From Streptomyces sp. NBC_01478 (GTDB lineage: Bacteria > Actinomycetota > Actinomycetes > Streptomycetales > Streptomycetaceae): a DNA stretch of 64,000 nt. A model generated the notes under the pieces. It saw only the letters and a list, made by a program, of their open reading frames with translations. It was not told the DNA's origin and did not search any database. The position numbers and the translations under genes were made by a program. This document shows positions 9,060 through 18,019 of this stretch, piece by piece (position 1 is the stretch's first letter; the number at the start of each line of letters is the position of its first letter). The stretch spans positions 1,426,001 to 1,490,000 of the forward strand of contig NZ_CP109444.1 of assembly GCF_036227225.1 (NCBI RefSeq), given 5' to 3'.

Positions 9060-10924
9060 GGTGTCGGCCCGCCGCTCGCGAACAGGGCCGCCACGACGTC
9101 CTGTTCGGCCATCGGAGCCCTCGTCCGCGCGTCCGGTGGCGCGACCTCGTCCAGGAGGACGGCGAGACGCGGGTGTACGTCGTCCAGGGCGCGGTCGCGT
9201 TCCCGGTGCACGCGGAGGGCGTCGGAGACGGTGAGCGATCCGTTCTCCAGGTGCCAACTCAACGTCTGTTCCAGTGACTTCAGGGCGTACAAGGTGTGGA
9301 GGGCGTGCAGCCCCGCGAGGTGGGACGCCTGGTCGGTGTCGGTGGGGGCGGCGTCGGCTTCGGCGACCGCTTCCGCGAACGCCTCCAGCAGCAGGCGCTG
9401 TTGGTGTGCGTCGGCGAGGGTGACGAGGTCGGGGAGCAGGGGGTTCCAGGTCTCGAAGGCGGTCTTCTCGTCCACGGGGACGCCTTCGACCCGCCCGCGC
9501 AGTTCGGCGAGAAGGCCGCGCTCACGCAGGAGCGCCAGGGCCAACGCCCCGTCGGGGGACACCAGATCGGGCATGGCGGCCGGGGCGGGGGCGGTGTGCG
9601 TGAGGTCCTCGACGAGTTGCTTTCCCGCGTCCAGCCGGATGAGGAGGTTGTCGCCCGCCGCGGCCTGGTACACCTGCGCCAGGCCCTCGTACTCGAGGAG
9701 CCGGTTGACGGTCAACAGGCCCTGGGCGCCCGCGCGTTCGCGGCAGACCCCGGCCGCGTGCCGCAGGACGCGGGTCGCGGCCACCTTGGCCAGGGCCTGT
9801 TCGCGGCTGACCGAGGCCCAGGGTGCCCACACCGGGCGGTACGACCCGGGCAGGTCCGTGGGCGCGCTGCGCTGCCGTACGTACTGTGCCTTGACCCGGG
9901 CGACGAGGAAGCTGCACGCGTACACCTCGGCGAGGACACCGTAGAGGGCCTCTTGTTGGGTGCGGTAGTGCAGGACGGGGAGGTCGGGGCGCAACCGTCC
10001 CATGGTCAGGCGCTGTTGGCTGTGGCGGATGCCGATGGTGACGGCGGCGCGTGCCGCCGCGGTGAGGCCGACGGCGGCACCGGTGGAGGCGTTGGAGGAG
10101 ACCGAGAGGGAGCGCACCAGGCGTCGGTCCGGGTCGCCGAGGGGGTCGGAGAACTCGCCGTCGGGCGCGACGGAGGCGTCGTCGCACAGCCAACCGTCGT
10201 AGGGGACACGGGTGTTGTCGAAGGTGACGAGGGCGTAGTTCAGCGGGACCGAGGTGGTCTCGGGGAGCTCGGTGACGTGGACGCCGGCGGTGATCCGGTC
10301 GGCGTCGCGGATGCGGACCGCGAAGGGGAACACCCCGCGTTCCTGGCCCGCGAGGAGGAGGCGGGCGTAGACGATGGCCATGTGGGCGCGGCCCGTGCCG
10401 GCGACGTGGGACATGAACTTGGCCGCGGCGGGGTCGGGGCTCCGTAGGGTGAACTCCCTTGTGGCGGGGTCGAATCGGGCCTCGGTGCGGGTGGCGAGGT
10501 GGCTGTTTCCGCGGCCGATCTCGGTGATCATGATGGAGCCGAAGGTCTCGTGCCGGTCCACCTCGTCGATCAGCGGGCCCAAGTAGGCGCCGGGCCTGCC
10601 CAGTTCGGCCATGGCCGCCACGCACACCGCGTACTGCACGGTACCCGCGAGCAAGAGCGGCGGGTCGACGGTGGCGGACCATTCCAGTACGGCGAGCAGG
10701 CGGGCGGGGTCGCGGTGCAGGGCGTTGGCTCCGCCCACCCACTCCCCCAGCGCGCGCAGCCGGTCGTAGGTCCGCGTGTGCCGGTCGGGGCCGCAGGGTG
10801 GTGCGGACCTTTTGAACGGCGGGGTGTCGAGCAGGCCGTCCAGGGCGTCGACGTCCCGTCCGGTGTCGCCGTGGAGGAGTCGCCGGAGCAGCGCGGTCCC
10901 GGTGGCCGCGTGGTCGGCGGTCAT
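9056..10924 (-). CDS. acyl-CoA oxidase/dehydrogenase family flavoprotein
   Basis: The 622-residue product resembles acyl-CoA oxidases, which introduce a trans-2 double bond into acyl thioesters using FAD and oxygen. Recognisable segments are the central beta-domain (SIMITEIGRGNSHLATRTEA near 165, then TGRAHMAIVYARLLL) and the long helical C-terminal half typical of the oxidase rather than the shorter dehydrogenases. It starts at the ATG at 10924, overlapping the AfsA-like stop by four bases. Acyl-CoA oxidases of this kind participate in avenolide and other Streptomyces signalling-molecule pathways, which is suggestive next to an AfsA homologue. Substrate is unknown. Confidence 0.8.
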   Translation of the reverse strand: MTADHAATGTALLRRLLHGDTGRDVDALDGLLDTPPFKRSAPPCGPDRHTRTYDRLRALGEWVGGANALHRDPARLLAVLEWSATVDPPLLLAGTVQYAVCVAAMAELGRPGAYLGPLIDEVDRHETFGSIMITEIGRGNSHLATRTEARFDPATREFTLRSPDPAAAKFMSHVAGTGRAHMAIVYARLLLAGQERGVFPFAVRIRDADRITAGVHVTELPETTSVPLNYALVTFDNTRVPYDGWLCDDASVAPDGEFSDPLGDPDRRLVRSLSVSSNASTGAAVGLTAAARAAVTIGIRHSQQRLTMGRLRPDLPVLHYRTQQEALYGVLAEVYACSFLVARVKAQYVRQRSAPTDLPGSYRPVWAPWASVSREQALAKVAATRVLRHAAGVCRERAGAQGLLTVNRLLEYEGLAQVYQAAAGDNLLIRLDAGKQLVEDLTHTAPAPAAMPDLVSPDGALALALLRERGLLAELRGRVEGVPVDEKTAFETWNPLLPDLVTLADAHQQRLLLEAFAEAVAEADAAPTDTDQASHLAGLHALHTLYALKSLEQTLSWHLENGSLTVSDALRVHRERDRALDDVHPRLAVLLDEVAPPDARTRAPMAEQDVVAALFASGGPTP

Positions 10925-11715
10925 GCGGCGGGGGCGGCGCGCAGCAGGGTGCGCCGGGCCTGGCCGTCCTCGATGGCGAAGACGAGGGCGGGACGGAAGG
11001 CGTGCAGGTCGATGCCGACCCGGCTGCAGTCCTGGCCCGCCTGGCGCACCCGGACCTCGGCGCGCAGCGGGATCTTGTCGTCCTCGGCCGGGCCGGTCCG
11101 GGTGAAGGTGCCGGTGAGGAGGGTGGGCAGGGGGAACACGAACCGGCTGAACTCGAAGGCGCTGGCGTGCATCACGGCGTAGTAGGGGGGATGCCCTGGG
11201 GGTGGGAGCCAGATCTCGGACACCGCCCAGGTCACGAGCTGGATCGACGCCTCGATGAGGAGCATGCCGGGGACGTGCTGCTGGTCGGCGGTGTGGTCCC
11301 TGAGCATCTCGGTGTCGTTGACGACGGCCAACTGCGCCTGGAACGCGTCGCCTTCGACGTGTGCGTCGCCGATGAGAACGTTGTCGCGGCTGTGCTTGAG
11401 GACGCTGTGCCGGGGCACGGCGGTCGGTGGCCGGCCCGCGGGCAGGACGGCCGCGCCGTACGCCTTGAGCAGTTCGGAGGCCAGGTCGCTCCACTCGGTG
11501 TCGTCGACGCCGAGTCCGGGTCGGATGCGCAGTGGGTTGTCCTGGTCGGGGGGCCGGTGGCGGAGCCGGTCGCGAAGCTGGGCCGCCGTGGTGAAGTCCG
11601 GCTGGACACTGGCGTGTTGGAAGGACTCCCCCACCACCCACTGGTGGAGGGAGTCGCCGTGGTGGAGGGGTTCGTCGTCGTTCGTCTCCGGGGCGTGCTG
11701 CTGATCCGTCGTCAT
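10921..11715 (-). CDS. AfsA/ScbA-family hotdog protein (butyrolactone/furan-type biosynthesis)
   Basis: AfsA-family proteins condense a beta-ketoacyl thioester with dihydroxyacetone phosphate, the first committed step to gamma-butyrolactones, butenolides and methylenomycin furans. The 264-residue product shows the family signatures PRHSVLKHSRDNVLIG (about 112-127) and QQHVPGMLLIEASIQL (about 158-173), followed by FEFSRFVFPLP. It appears to contain one hotdog repeat rather than the two of classical AfsA, preceded by a divergent N-terminal region of about 95 residues. The ATG at 11715 has AGGAG six bases upstream. Being inside an operon with its own KAS/ACP set is unusual and suggests a dedicated beta-ketoacyl supply. 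No gamma-butyrolactone receptor gene is adjacent. Confidence 0.78.
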   Translation of the reverse strand: MTTDQQHAPETNDDEPLHHGDSLHQWVVGESFQHASVQPDFTTAAQLRDRLRHRPPDQDNPLRIRPGLGVDDTEWSDLASELLKAYGAAVLPAGRPPTAVPRHSVLKHSRDNVLIGDAHVEGDAFQAQLAVVNDTEMLRDHTADQQHVPGMLLIEASIQLVTWAVSEIWLPPPGHPPYYAVMHASAFEFSRFVFPLPTLLTGTFTRTGPAEDDKIPLRAEVRVRQAGQDCSRVGIDLHAFRPALVFAIEDGQARRTLLRAAPAA

Positions 11716-11755
11716 GTGTCGCTCCTGGGGCGGAAGTTGACGGACGTCTAGGGGG

Positions 11756-12640
11756 TCAGGCGGCGAAGGGCGAGGCGGGCTTGGGGATGCCGGCGAGGCC
11801 GCCGTCCGGAACGGACAGCGCGCCGTCGCAGACCAGGGCGTGTCCGGTGACCGACGAGGCCGCGGGCGCGGCCAGGAACAGCGCGGCGGCGGCGACTTCC
11901 TCCGGCGTCAGCCACCTGCCCTGCGGGACATGGCTCATGAGCCAGTCCGACAGCGGTGCGTGCTGCTGCATGGGGCCGGTCATGTCGGTGCGCACCCAGC
12001 CGGGGCACAGGGCGTTGACCCGGATGCCCTGCCGGGCCCAGCCGACGGACAGCGAGCGCATCAGGGAGAGTTGGGCGGCCTTGGTGACGGCGTAGGCCTC
12101 CATCGCCGGCGTGGCGATGAGCCCGGCCACGGACGACACGAGGACGACGGCCGCCGTCGGCGAGGCGGTCAGGTGGCGGTGGGCCGCGCGGCACAGGTCG
12201 ACGGTGGCTCCGATGTTGACGGCGAGCAGCGGGTCCCACTCGGCGGAGCCGCTCTCCGCGAAGGGGACCAGGTGCGAGGTGCCGGTGTCGTCGGCCGGGA
12301 AGACGCTCGCGTTGTGCACGAGGACGTCGAGACCGCCCAGCCCGGCGGCGGCCTCGTCGACGAGGCGTGCGGCCGTCCCGGAGTCGGCGAGGTCACCACA
12401 CGTGATCACGGCCTGCCGTCCGAGCTTGCGTACCTCCTGCTCGGCGTCGAGCAGCGCGTCGGCGCTGCGGGCCGCCAGGGCGACATCCGCCCCGGCCTCC
12501 GCGCAGGCGACCGCGATGGCGCGGCCGATCCCGCGGGAGGCGCCGGTCACCAGGACGCGGGCGCCGTCGAGGCGGAAGAGGGAGGCGAGGGTGCCGGGGG
12601 CGGTGGAGTCGGCGACGGTGGACGGAAGGGACGCGGTCAC
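11756..12640 (-). CDS. short-chain dehydrogenase/reductase
   Basis: A 294-residue classical SDR. It has the cofactor motif TGASRGIG near residue 34 with VALAAR at the end of beta-2 (an Arg there favours NADPH), HNAS in place of NNAG, and the catalytic Ser in VSSVAG with YAVTK carrying Tyr and Lys. The GTG at 12640 overlaps the upstream KAS III stop by four bases and has AAGGAG seven bases before it. In this operon it may reduce a beta-keto group (a FabG-like role) or the keto group of the final signal-like product. No dehydratase or enoyl reductase gene is present in the operon, so further reduction would need enzymes from elsewhere. Confidence 0.85.
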   Translation of the reverse strand: MTASLPSTVADSTAPGTLASLFRLDGARVLVTGASRGIGRAIAVACAEAGADVALAARSADALLDAEQEVRKLGRQAVITCGDLADSGTAARLVDEAAAGLGGLDVLVHNASVFPADDTGTSHLVPFAESGSAEWDPLLAVNIGATVDLCRAAHRHLTASPTAAVVLVSSVAGLIATPAMEAYAVTKAAQLSLMRSLSVGWARQGIRVNALCPGWVRTDMTGPMQQHAPLSDWLMSHVPQGRWLTPEEVAAAALFLAAPAASSVTGHALVCDGALSVPDGGLAGIPKPASPFAA

Positions 12641-13701
12641 AACGGGGCTCCTTCGGTGCGGGGGACTTCGGTACGGGGTGCGGCGAGGGCGCCTTGGGGC
12701 CTCGCCCTGGTCCAGGTGAGGACCGTGCTCCCCCAGGTCAGACCGGCGCCGAACGCGGTGACGAGCACGCGGCTGCCGGTACGCAGGCGTCCGTCGCGGT
12801 CCGCGGTGGCCAGGGCGTACGGGATGGAGGCCGCGCCGATGTTGCCGACCTCGTGCCCGACGATGACCACCCGGTCCTCGGGCACTCCGGCGTCGACCGC
12901 GGCGCGGCGCAGCAGCAGGGGGTTGGGCTGGTGGGAGACCAGCAGGTCGACGTCCGTCAGACGCAGACCTGAGCGGTCCAGGGCATCGCCGAGGACCTCC
13001 GGGAAGATGCGCAGAATGAAGTCCCGTACGGCTTTCCCGTCCATGTAGACCTTGTGGCGCCCGGCGGCGAGGGTCTGCGGGGAGGCGGGCAGTCGGCTGC
13101 CGCCGGCCGGGATGAGGACGTCGCCCGCTCCGGTCCCGTCCGAGCCCAGCCTGATCGGGGCGAACCCCGTCCCGCCCGGAACGGGCCCGAGGATCGTCGC
13201 CGCCGCTCCGTCGGCGAACAGCACGGCCGTGGCCCGGTCGGCCGGGTCGACGAAACGGGAGTAGACCTCGACGCCGACCACGGCGGCATACCGTTCGCCG
13301 CTGCCGGAACGGAGCCAGTCATGGGCGACGCGGGCGGCGAACAGCCAGCCGGAGCAGGCGGCGGCCACGTCGAAGGCGACCGCCCGGTCCGCGCCCACCA
13401 GGGCCTGGACCCGGCACGCGGTCGACGGTCCCAGTTCGTCGGGGGTGGACGTGGCGAGGACGAGCAGACCGAGCGCGGAGGCCGGGAGACCGGCCGCGGT
13501 GAGCGCCTTGCGCACGGCTTCGGCGGCGAGATCGGAGGCGGCCTGACCGGGCTCCGCCACATGCCGGCGCAGCACGCCGGTGCGCCGGACGATCCAGCCG
13601 GGGTCAACGCCGGCCGCTTCGGCGACCTCGTCGTTGGTCAGGATGCGCTCGGGTAAGCACGTGCCGGTGGCGAGGACGCCGATGCTCGGCGCTGGGGACA
13701 C
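12637..13701 (-). CDS. beta-ketoacyl-ACP synthase III (FabH-like), copy 1
   Basis: First gene of the operon, 354 residues from the GTG at 13701, which has a strong GGAGGT five bases upstream; the frame is open further upstream without a good site. Catalytic residues are Cys in AAACSGWLFAA, His in VSHQPNPLLLRR and Asn in HEVGNIGAAS. It differs clearly from the second KAS III (7986-9059) in sequence, so the pair is not a recent tandem duplication. It probably initiates the acyl chain. The 346 bp upstream contain the likely operon promoter and an 8-bp-arm inverted repeat (13987-14007). Confidence 0.88.
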   Translation of the reverse strand: MSPAPSIGVLATGTCLPERILTNDEVAEAAGVDPGWIVRRTGVLRRHVAEPGQAASDLAAEAVRKALTAAGLPASALGLLVLATSTPDELGPSTACRVQALVGADRAVAFDVAAACSGWLFAARVAHDWLRSGSGERYAAVVGVEVYSRFVDPADRATAVLFADGAAATILGPVPGGTGFAPIRLGSDGTGAGDVLIPAGGSRLPASPQTLAAGRHKVYMDGKAVRDFILRIFPEVLGDALDRSGLRLTDVDLLVSHQPNPLLLRRAAVDAGVPEDRVVIVGHEVGNIGAASIPYALATADRDGRLRTGSRVLVTAFGAGLTWGSTVLTWTRARPQGALAAPRTEVPRTEGAPL

Positions 13702-14047
13702 CGTGTACCTCCAAATGGCGGGCGGGGTTTGCGAGTTCGCCGTTTCCCGCATTCACGGTCGGCTTTTTCCAGATTGCCCGCCGGGCCCGGCGTCCATCAG
13801 GGCGTGAAGGACAGGGGTCGAAGCACTCGCCGAATTCGCTTTACACCCCCCGCGATTCCGAACACCCCAATGCACGCTGATCCACGCCGATTCACCACGG
13901 GATGCCGTTCAACTCACCGAAATGTTGAGCGTGTTGAATCCGGCTTGCGTGAACTCCCTGACCCTCTACTGTCTTTGGCGGTACCGAATTCACCGCAGGG
14001 GTGAATTGCCGTCCCTTTGCGGATGGTTGGGGCGGGCGGCGGGTCCG
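13702..14047. promoter_or_regulatory. promoter region of the KAS/AfsA operon
   Basis: This gene-free stretch separates the APC permease stop (14048) from the first operon gene and is less G+C rich than the surroundings. It contains several ATTCACC/GGTGAAT-like words, including the inverted repeat AATTCACC-N5-GGTGAATT at 13987-14007. I see no ORF with coding character in it. It should carry the leftward operon promoter. The inverted repeat could be an operator or the permease terminator. Confidence 0.45.
13987..14007. repeat. inverted repeat, 8-bp arms, 5-bp spacer
   Basis: Perfect arms AATTCACC (13987-13994) and GGTGAATT (14000-14007). It lies 41 bp downstream of the APC permease stop and about 290 bp before the KAS III start. 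Its modest G+C content argues for a protein-binding site rather than a typical Streptomyces terminator, but both are possible. Confidence 0.5.
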
Positions 14048-16018
14048 TCACCGGACCGGATCACCGCCCGTCGCGCTGTACGGCAGGATCGTCACCACCA
14101 CGGAAGGCAGGTCCTCCAGCGCGCGGGCGATCCGCTCGGCGGTGCCGCCGTGCAGCAGCCGGCCGAGCACGGTGGTGTAGGTGCGGCGCGCGATGAGCAG
14201 GGTCAGCGCGGTGCGGGCGTCGGCGGTCTCGCGGACGGCGAGTTCGGCCAGGGCCCGCTCCAGTCGCCGGTCCGGGCAGTCGACGACCTCCAGCGGAACG
14301 TCGGTGGCCCCTGCCGCCTGCCACCGCGCCACCAGCCGCCGGGCGCGCACTCCGTCGACCGCGATGTGCACGGCCCGCACCTCGTCGGGCCGCAACTCGT
14401 GCGCGTAGCGCAGGGCGTGGAAGGCGGCCGGGTCGACGGCGTCGACGAGGACGCACACGACATGCCGGCGGCGGCGCGGCCGGTCGCTCTGCCCGGCGGG
14501 CGGCAGTGCCTCCAACTCGGCGGCCTCCGCGCGGTATTCACGGTTGATGCGGATCAGTGCCCACACCCCGAGCGGGAAGACCACCACGACCAGCCAGGCG
14601 CCCTCGGTGAACTTGGTGACCGCGAAGATGAGCACGACGGCCGCCGAGACGAGCGCCGCCGTGGCGTTCACCGCGATCTTCCACCGCCGGCCGGGTTCAC
14701 GTCGGCGTGCGTGGTGGACGGTCAGCCCGGCGCCCGCCATGGTGAACGCGGTGAACACCCCGATCGCGTACAGCGCGACGAGCCGGTCCACGGTGGCGTC
14801 GGTGACCAGCAGCAGGGCGAGCGCGACCACGGCGAGCGTGATGATGCCGGTGGAGAAGGCCAGTCGGTGTCCGCGTCGGGTCAACCGCCGTGGCAGGAAA
14901 CGGTCTTCGGCGACGAAGCTGGCCAGGTAGGGAAAGCCAGTGAAGGGCGTGTTCGCACCGGTGTAGAGGATCAGCGCGGTGGCGAGCTGCACGAACACCA
15001 GCCCGGCCGTGCCGAACGGACCGCCGCCGAAGACCAGTCGGGCCTCCTGCGCGATCACGGTCGGCGTGCCGTCGGTGTACGGAACGGCGTGCGTGAGGTG
15101 GGCGAGACCGGACACACCGAGGACGAGCACGCCCAGGACGCAGCTCATGGTGACGAGCGTGCGGCGGGCGTTGCGGCCCTGTGGCTCGCGGAAGACGGAG
15201 ATGCCGTTGGAGATCGCCTCCAGGCCGGTGAGCGAGGAGCCGCCGTTCGCGAACGCGCGCAGCACGATGAACAGCGACGCCCCGTACAGCCACCCGTCCC
15301 CCGCCGTGCCGAGCGGTACGACACCGTGCGCGTGGACGTCGGCGTGCGGCAGATCCCCGAACGCCCACCGGGCCAGGCCCACGGCGAGCATCAGTCCGAC
15401 CGCGGCCATGAAGAGGTACGCGGGCACCGCGAACACCCGTCCCGCCTCCCGCAGGCCGCGCAGGTTCCCGTACACCAGGATCAGCACCACCCCTGCGCTG
15501 ACGGGGAGTTGGAGGTGATCGAGGCCTGTCCAGCCGTCGCCGACGAGATGGGCGAGCGAGATGAGCGCGTTCGTGCCCGCCGAGACCTGCACGGCGACCG
15601 TCACGACGTAGTCGACGAGCAGCGCGACGGCGGCGATCTGCGCGATGTCGGGGCCGAAGTTCTCGCGGGCGACGACGTAGGAGCCGCCGGCCCGCGTGTA
15701 GATCGTGACGACATCGCTGTAACAGAGCGTCAGCAGCACGAGGATCAGCAGGATCGCGCCCGTCACCGGCATGAGCAGGGTGAAGGCGGCGACCCCGACC
15801 ACGGGCACCAGGACCCGCAGCATCTCCTCGCTGCCGTACGCCGACGAACTGACGCAGTCCGAGGCGAGCACCCCGAGCGCCGTCCGGTTGTCCAGTTTCT
15901 CCCGCCGGATGCGCCCGGTGACCAGCGGCGGGCCGAGCAGTCGGCGCTTGAGCCGGTAGGAGAGCGGCTCGGGAAGGAACTCGGGTGGCGGTTGCGGCGC
16001 CGGGGAGGAGTCGGTCAT
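14048..16018 (-). CDS. APC-family amino acid/polyamine permease
   Basis: A 656-residue integral membrane transporter of the amino acid-polyamine-organocation superfamily. The N-terminal part has the family signature region ALGVLASDCVSSSAYGSEEM and about 12 hydrophobic segments between residues 60 and 480, with TRAGGSYVVARENFGP matching the conserved loop after helix 2. The last 150 residues are soluble and contain a Rossmann-like stretch (HVVCVLVDAVDP, RYAHELRPDEVRAVHIAVDG) resembling a universal-stress-type domain found on many Streptomyces permeases of this class. Substrate unknown. It is on the same strand upstream of the KAS operon but separated by 346 bp. Confidence 0.85.
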   Translation of the reverse strand: MTDSSPAPQPPPEFLPEPLSYRLKRRLLGPPLVTGRIRREKLDNRTALGVLASDCVSSSAYGSEEMLRVLVPVVGVAAFTLLMPVTGAILLILVLLTLCYSDVVTIYTRAGGSYVVARENFGPDIAQIAAVALLVDYVVTVAVQVSAGTNALISLAHLVGDGWTGLDHLQLPVSAGVVLILVYGNLRGLREAGRVFAVPAYLFMAAVGLMLAVGLARWAFGDLPHADVHAHGVVPLGTAGDGWLYGASLFIVLRAFANGGSSLTGLEAISNGISVFREPQGRNARRTLVTMSCVLGVLVLGVSGLAHLTHAVPYTDGTPTVIAQEARLVFGGGPFGTAGLVFVQLATALILYTGANTPFTGFPYLASFVAEDRFLPRRLTRRGHRLAFSTGIITLAVVALALLLVTDATVDRLVALYAIGVFTAFTMAGAGLTVHHARRREPGRRWKIAVNATAALVSAAVVLIFAVTKFTEGAWLVVVVFPLGVWALIRINREYRAEAAELEALPPAGQSDRPRRRRHVVCVLVDAVDPAAFHALRYAHELRPDEVRAVHIAVDGVRARRLVARWQAAGATDVPLEVVDCPDRRLERALAELAVRETADARTALTLLIARRTYTTVLGRLLHGGTAERIARALEDLPSVVVTILPYSATGGDPVR

Positions 16019-16133
16019 GGAGCCATCTCACCCGGACCGGCGACGGCACCCGTCGAGGATCACCCGCCGGGCCCCGAACTGCACCCGGCCGGGCGGACGG
16101 TGGCCCCGCGGATGCCGCCGGAGCCTCCGGTCG

Positions 16134-17062
16134 GAAACCGGCCGCGCGGGCGGTCGCGTTCACCTCGGCGGCCACGTCCTTCAGCTCCTCCGCGTCCCGC
16201 GCCACCCACGAGACGTCGACCAGGAACTCGTCGAGGCCGATCTCGGCGTACGCCATCAGATCGGTGACGATCTGTTCGACGTCGCCCTGGAAGGGCCGGC
16301 GGTCCGGTCCCTCGTACCGCTTGGCGGTGTAGTCCGGATTCACGCGTACGACCGTCCGCAGCGGCCGGGTGCGCCCCCGCTCGGCGGCGAGGTCATGCAA
16401 CTGGCGTCGGCTCTGTGCGACTTGCTCGGGTCCGTCGGCGTACGGCAGCCAGCCGTCGGCGTGGTCGACGAGCCGGCGCATGGCCCGTGGGGAGTTGGCC
16501 GGCACCAGGATCGGGATCGGCCGGGCCGGCTTGGGCCCGACGACGGCCGAGGCGATGCTCGTGATCCGGCCGTCCTCGTAGACGACCGGGTCCGGTCCCC
16601 ACACCGCCCGGCACACCTCGAACACCTCGTCCATGACCTTGCCGCGCTCCGCGAACGGGCGTACCCCGGCGGCCGCGTACTCGTCGAGGGACCAGCCGCT
16701 GCCGAGGCCCGCGATCACCCGGCCGCCGCTCGCCGCGTCCAACGTGGCCAGGGACTTGGCCAGTTGGAAGGGGATGTGCAGCGGGGCGACCAGCACGGCG
16801 GTGCCCAGTTCGGCCCGCTCGGTGGCCGCCGCCGCGAGGGTCAGCGTGACCAGGGGCTCGGCCACGCCCCGGTAGGCGTCGGGCCAGGGCAGGCCGGGAC
16901 GCCGTAGAGCGGCTGGGTCGGGGGTTCCGGGAACAGGGCGCGTTCGTACACCCAGAGGCTGTCGTATCCGATGTCCTCGGCGGCGCGTGCCACGTCGGGC
17001 ACGTCCTTGCCGAGGTCGTACTGCCGATTCTGCGGGAGACCGATTCCGAGCCGGGTCGTCAT
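16134..17062 (-). pseudogene. LLM-class (F420-dependent type) oxidoreductase, frameshifted
   Basis: Luciferase-like monooxygenase fold enzyme split by a frameshift. The first frame, from the ATG at 17062, gives MTTRLGIGLPQNRQYDLG and DIGYDSLWVYERALFPEP, then runs into nonsense near 16895. The next frame resumes with WPDAYRGVAEPLVTLTL and continues with SGGRVIAGLGSGWSLDEY, LVDHADGWLPYADGPEQV and ends its family similarity near AEEVNATARAAGF-like sequence at about 16134. Restoring one C/G in the run at about 16894 joins both halves perfectly. No stop codon follows in frame before the permease gene, so the C-terminal end is also abnormal. Either a decayed gene or a sequence error. Confidence 0.72.
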
Positions 17063-17178
17063 GCCGATGCGTTCCTCTGTGGTTGGTTGCGCAATCGAGT
17101 CAACGGTGACGTGTCGCACGGCCGCGGCGGGTGATGCGTGGCCTGTGGGGCCGGGCATCACACGCCGGGGAGAGCGAC

Positions 17179-17832
17179 TCAGTGACTGTTGACGGCGGAG
17201 GCCCAGTCGAAGTTCACGCCCATGTCGGAGTACATCTTCGAGTAGCCGACGAAGCAGTTGAACGTGGTGACCTTGCCGTTCTTCAGGTACCAGAAGTCGG
17301 CGGTCGGCGCGTCGACCTTCTGGCCCTTCCCCTTGACGACGCCGCCGGTCGGCGTCTGGAGCTGGCCGTCGAACGTGCCCTGGATCGACAGCTCGATGCT
17401 GACGGTGTCGCCGTTCACGGTGATGCGCTTGAGGTCACGGTGAACATTGGAGAAGAGGCTCTTCATGTAGGGCAGGACGCTGCCGAGCGCCTCCCCCTGG
17501 TAAGCCACGCCGGGGACCATGTCGTTGAAGACGCCGTCCTTGGTGAAGCTGTCGACGAAGGTCGGGACGTCGATGTGGCTGCCCTCCGCCACGTAGTAGT
17601 CGCGCAGGACGATCGCGAGGTTGGCCTTCTCGTGCTTGGTCAGGTGGCGGTCGGTGAGCGGCAGCTTCGCCAACTGGCGGGCGGTCAGGGTGGGAGCGGC
17701 CGTATCGCTGTGGCCCGCCGCGCTGTCGTGCGCGGGGCTCGCGGCCTGTGAGGGCACGGCGGCGATGGAAAGACCGCCCAGGACGGCTACCGCGGTCGCG
17801 GCGGTGATCGACTTACGACTGATGAGCTTCAT
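17179..17832 (-). CDS. secreted SnoaL/NTF2-like protein
   Basis: A 217-residue exported protein with a Sec signal peptide (MKLISRKSITAATAVAV, cleavage near PSQAA at about 31) and a C-terminal domain of about 130 residues with the composition and length of a SnoaL-like/NTF2 cone fold (DVPTFVDSFTKDGVFNDMVPG, VSIELSIQGTFDG, FWYLKNGKVTTFNCFVGYSK). Such domains bind or transform small hydrophobic molecules; a specific function cannot be assigned. The ATG at 17832 has GGAGA nine bases upstream; the frame is open slightly further. It is divergent from the TetR gene at 18049 and its promoter is bracketed by two TetR-type operators, so it is probably the TetR target. Confidence 0.75.
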   Translation of the reverse strand: MKLISRKSITAATAVAVLGGLSIAAVPSQAASPAHDSAAGHSDTAAPTLTARQLAKLPLTDRHLTKHEKANLAIVLRDYYVAEGSHIDVPTFVDSFTKDGVFNDMVPGVAYQGEALGSVLPYMKSLFSNVHRDLKRITVNGDTVSIELSIQGTFDGQLQTPTGGVVKGKGQKVDAPTADFWYLKNGKVTTFNCFVGYSKMYSDMGVNFDWASAVNSH

Positions 17833-17907
17833 GTCGCATTTCTCCATGTCTGGCCTCAAGTTCCGGATCCACGGCAGCGGTCCGGACTCCGTCGCGCTCT
17901 TAGTAAA

Positions 17908-17923
17908 TCAAACGCTCGCTTGA
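17908..17923. promoter_or_regulatory. TetR-type operator A (TCAAAC-N4-GCTTGA)
   Basis: The 16-mer TCAAACGCTCGCTTGA is a near-palindrome with the same TCAA-N8-TTGA spacing as sites B and C in this intergenic region. It lies over the expected transcription start of the SnoaL-like gene. Confidence 0.6.
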
Positions 17924-17951
17924 CTTTATGAACGGCAGTGCAAGCTGTCAA
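17923..17951 (-). promoter_or_regulatory. sigma70-like promoter of the SnoaL-like gene
   Basis: Read on the minus strand, TTGACA (17946-17951) is followed by exactly 17 bases and TAAAGT (17923-17928). One operator-like palindrome overlaps the -35 box and another begins at the last base of the -10 box, covering the start point, the classic geometry for repression. Confidence 0.6.
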
Positions 17952-17963
17952 GCCACTGTTTGA
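17948..17963. promoter_or_regulatory. TetR-type operator B (TCAAGC-N4-GTTTGA)
   Basis: TCAAGCCACTGTTTGA, 40 bp from site A centre to centre, overlaps the -35 box of the SnoaL-like promoter. It shares TCAA(A/G)C-N4-G(C/T)TTGA with sites A and C. Confidence 0.6.
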
Positions 17964-18019
17964 ATTGTCTGTCGACGCCCTCGTACGGGGTCGACTCCGC
18001 CGAACGACCGATTGACAAA

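Noticed and set aside
6542..13701. Reading the KAS/ACP operon as an aromatic (type II) polyketide cluster
   Set aside because: No chain-length factor, cyclase or aromatase is present, and both KAS III and the KAS II look fatty-acid-like.
14697..16865. 722-codon leftward frame joining the LLM oxidoreductase to sequence inside the permease gene
   Set aside because: Family similarity ends at about 16134; the remainder is an out-of-frame reading of the APC permease gene.
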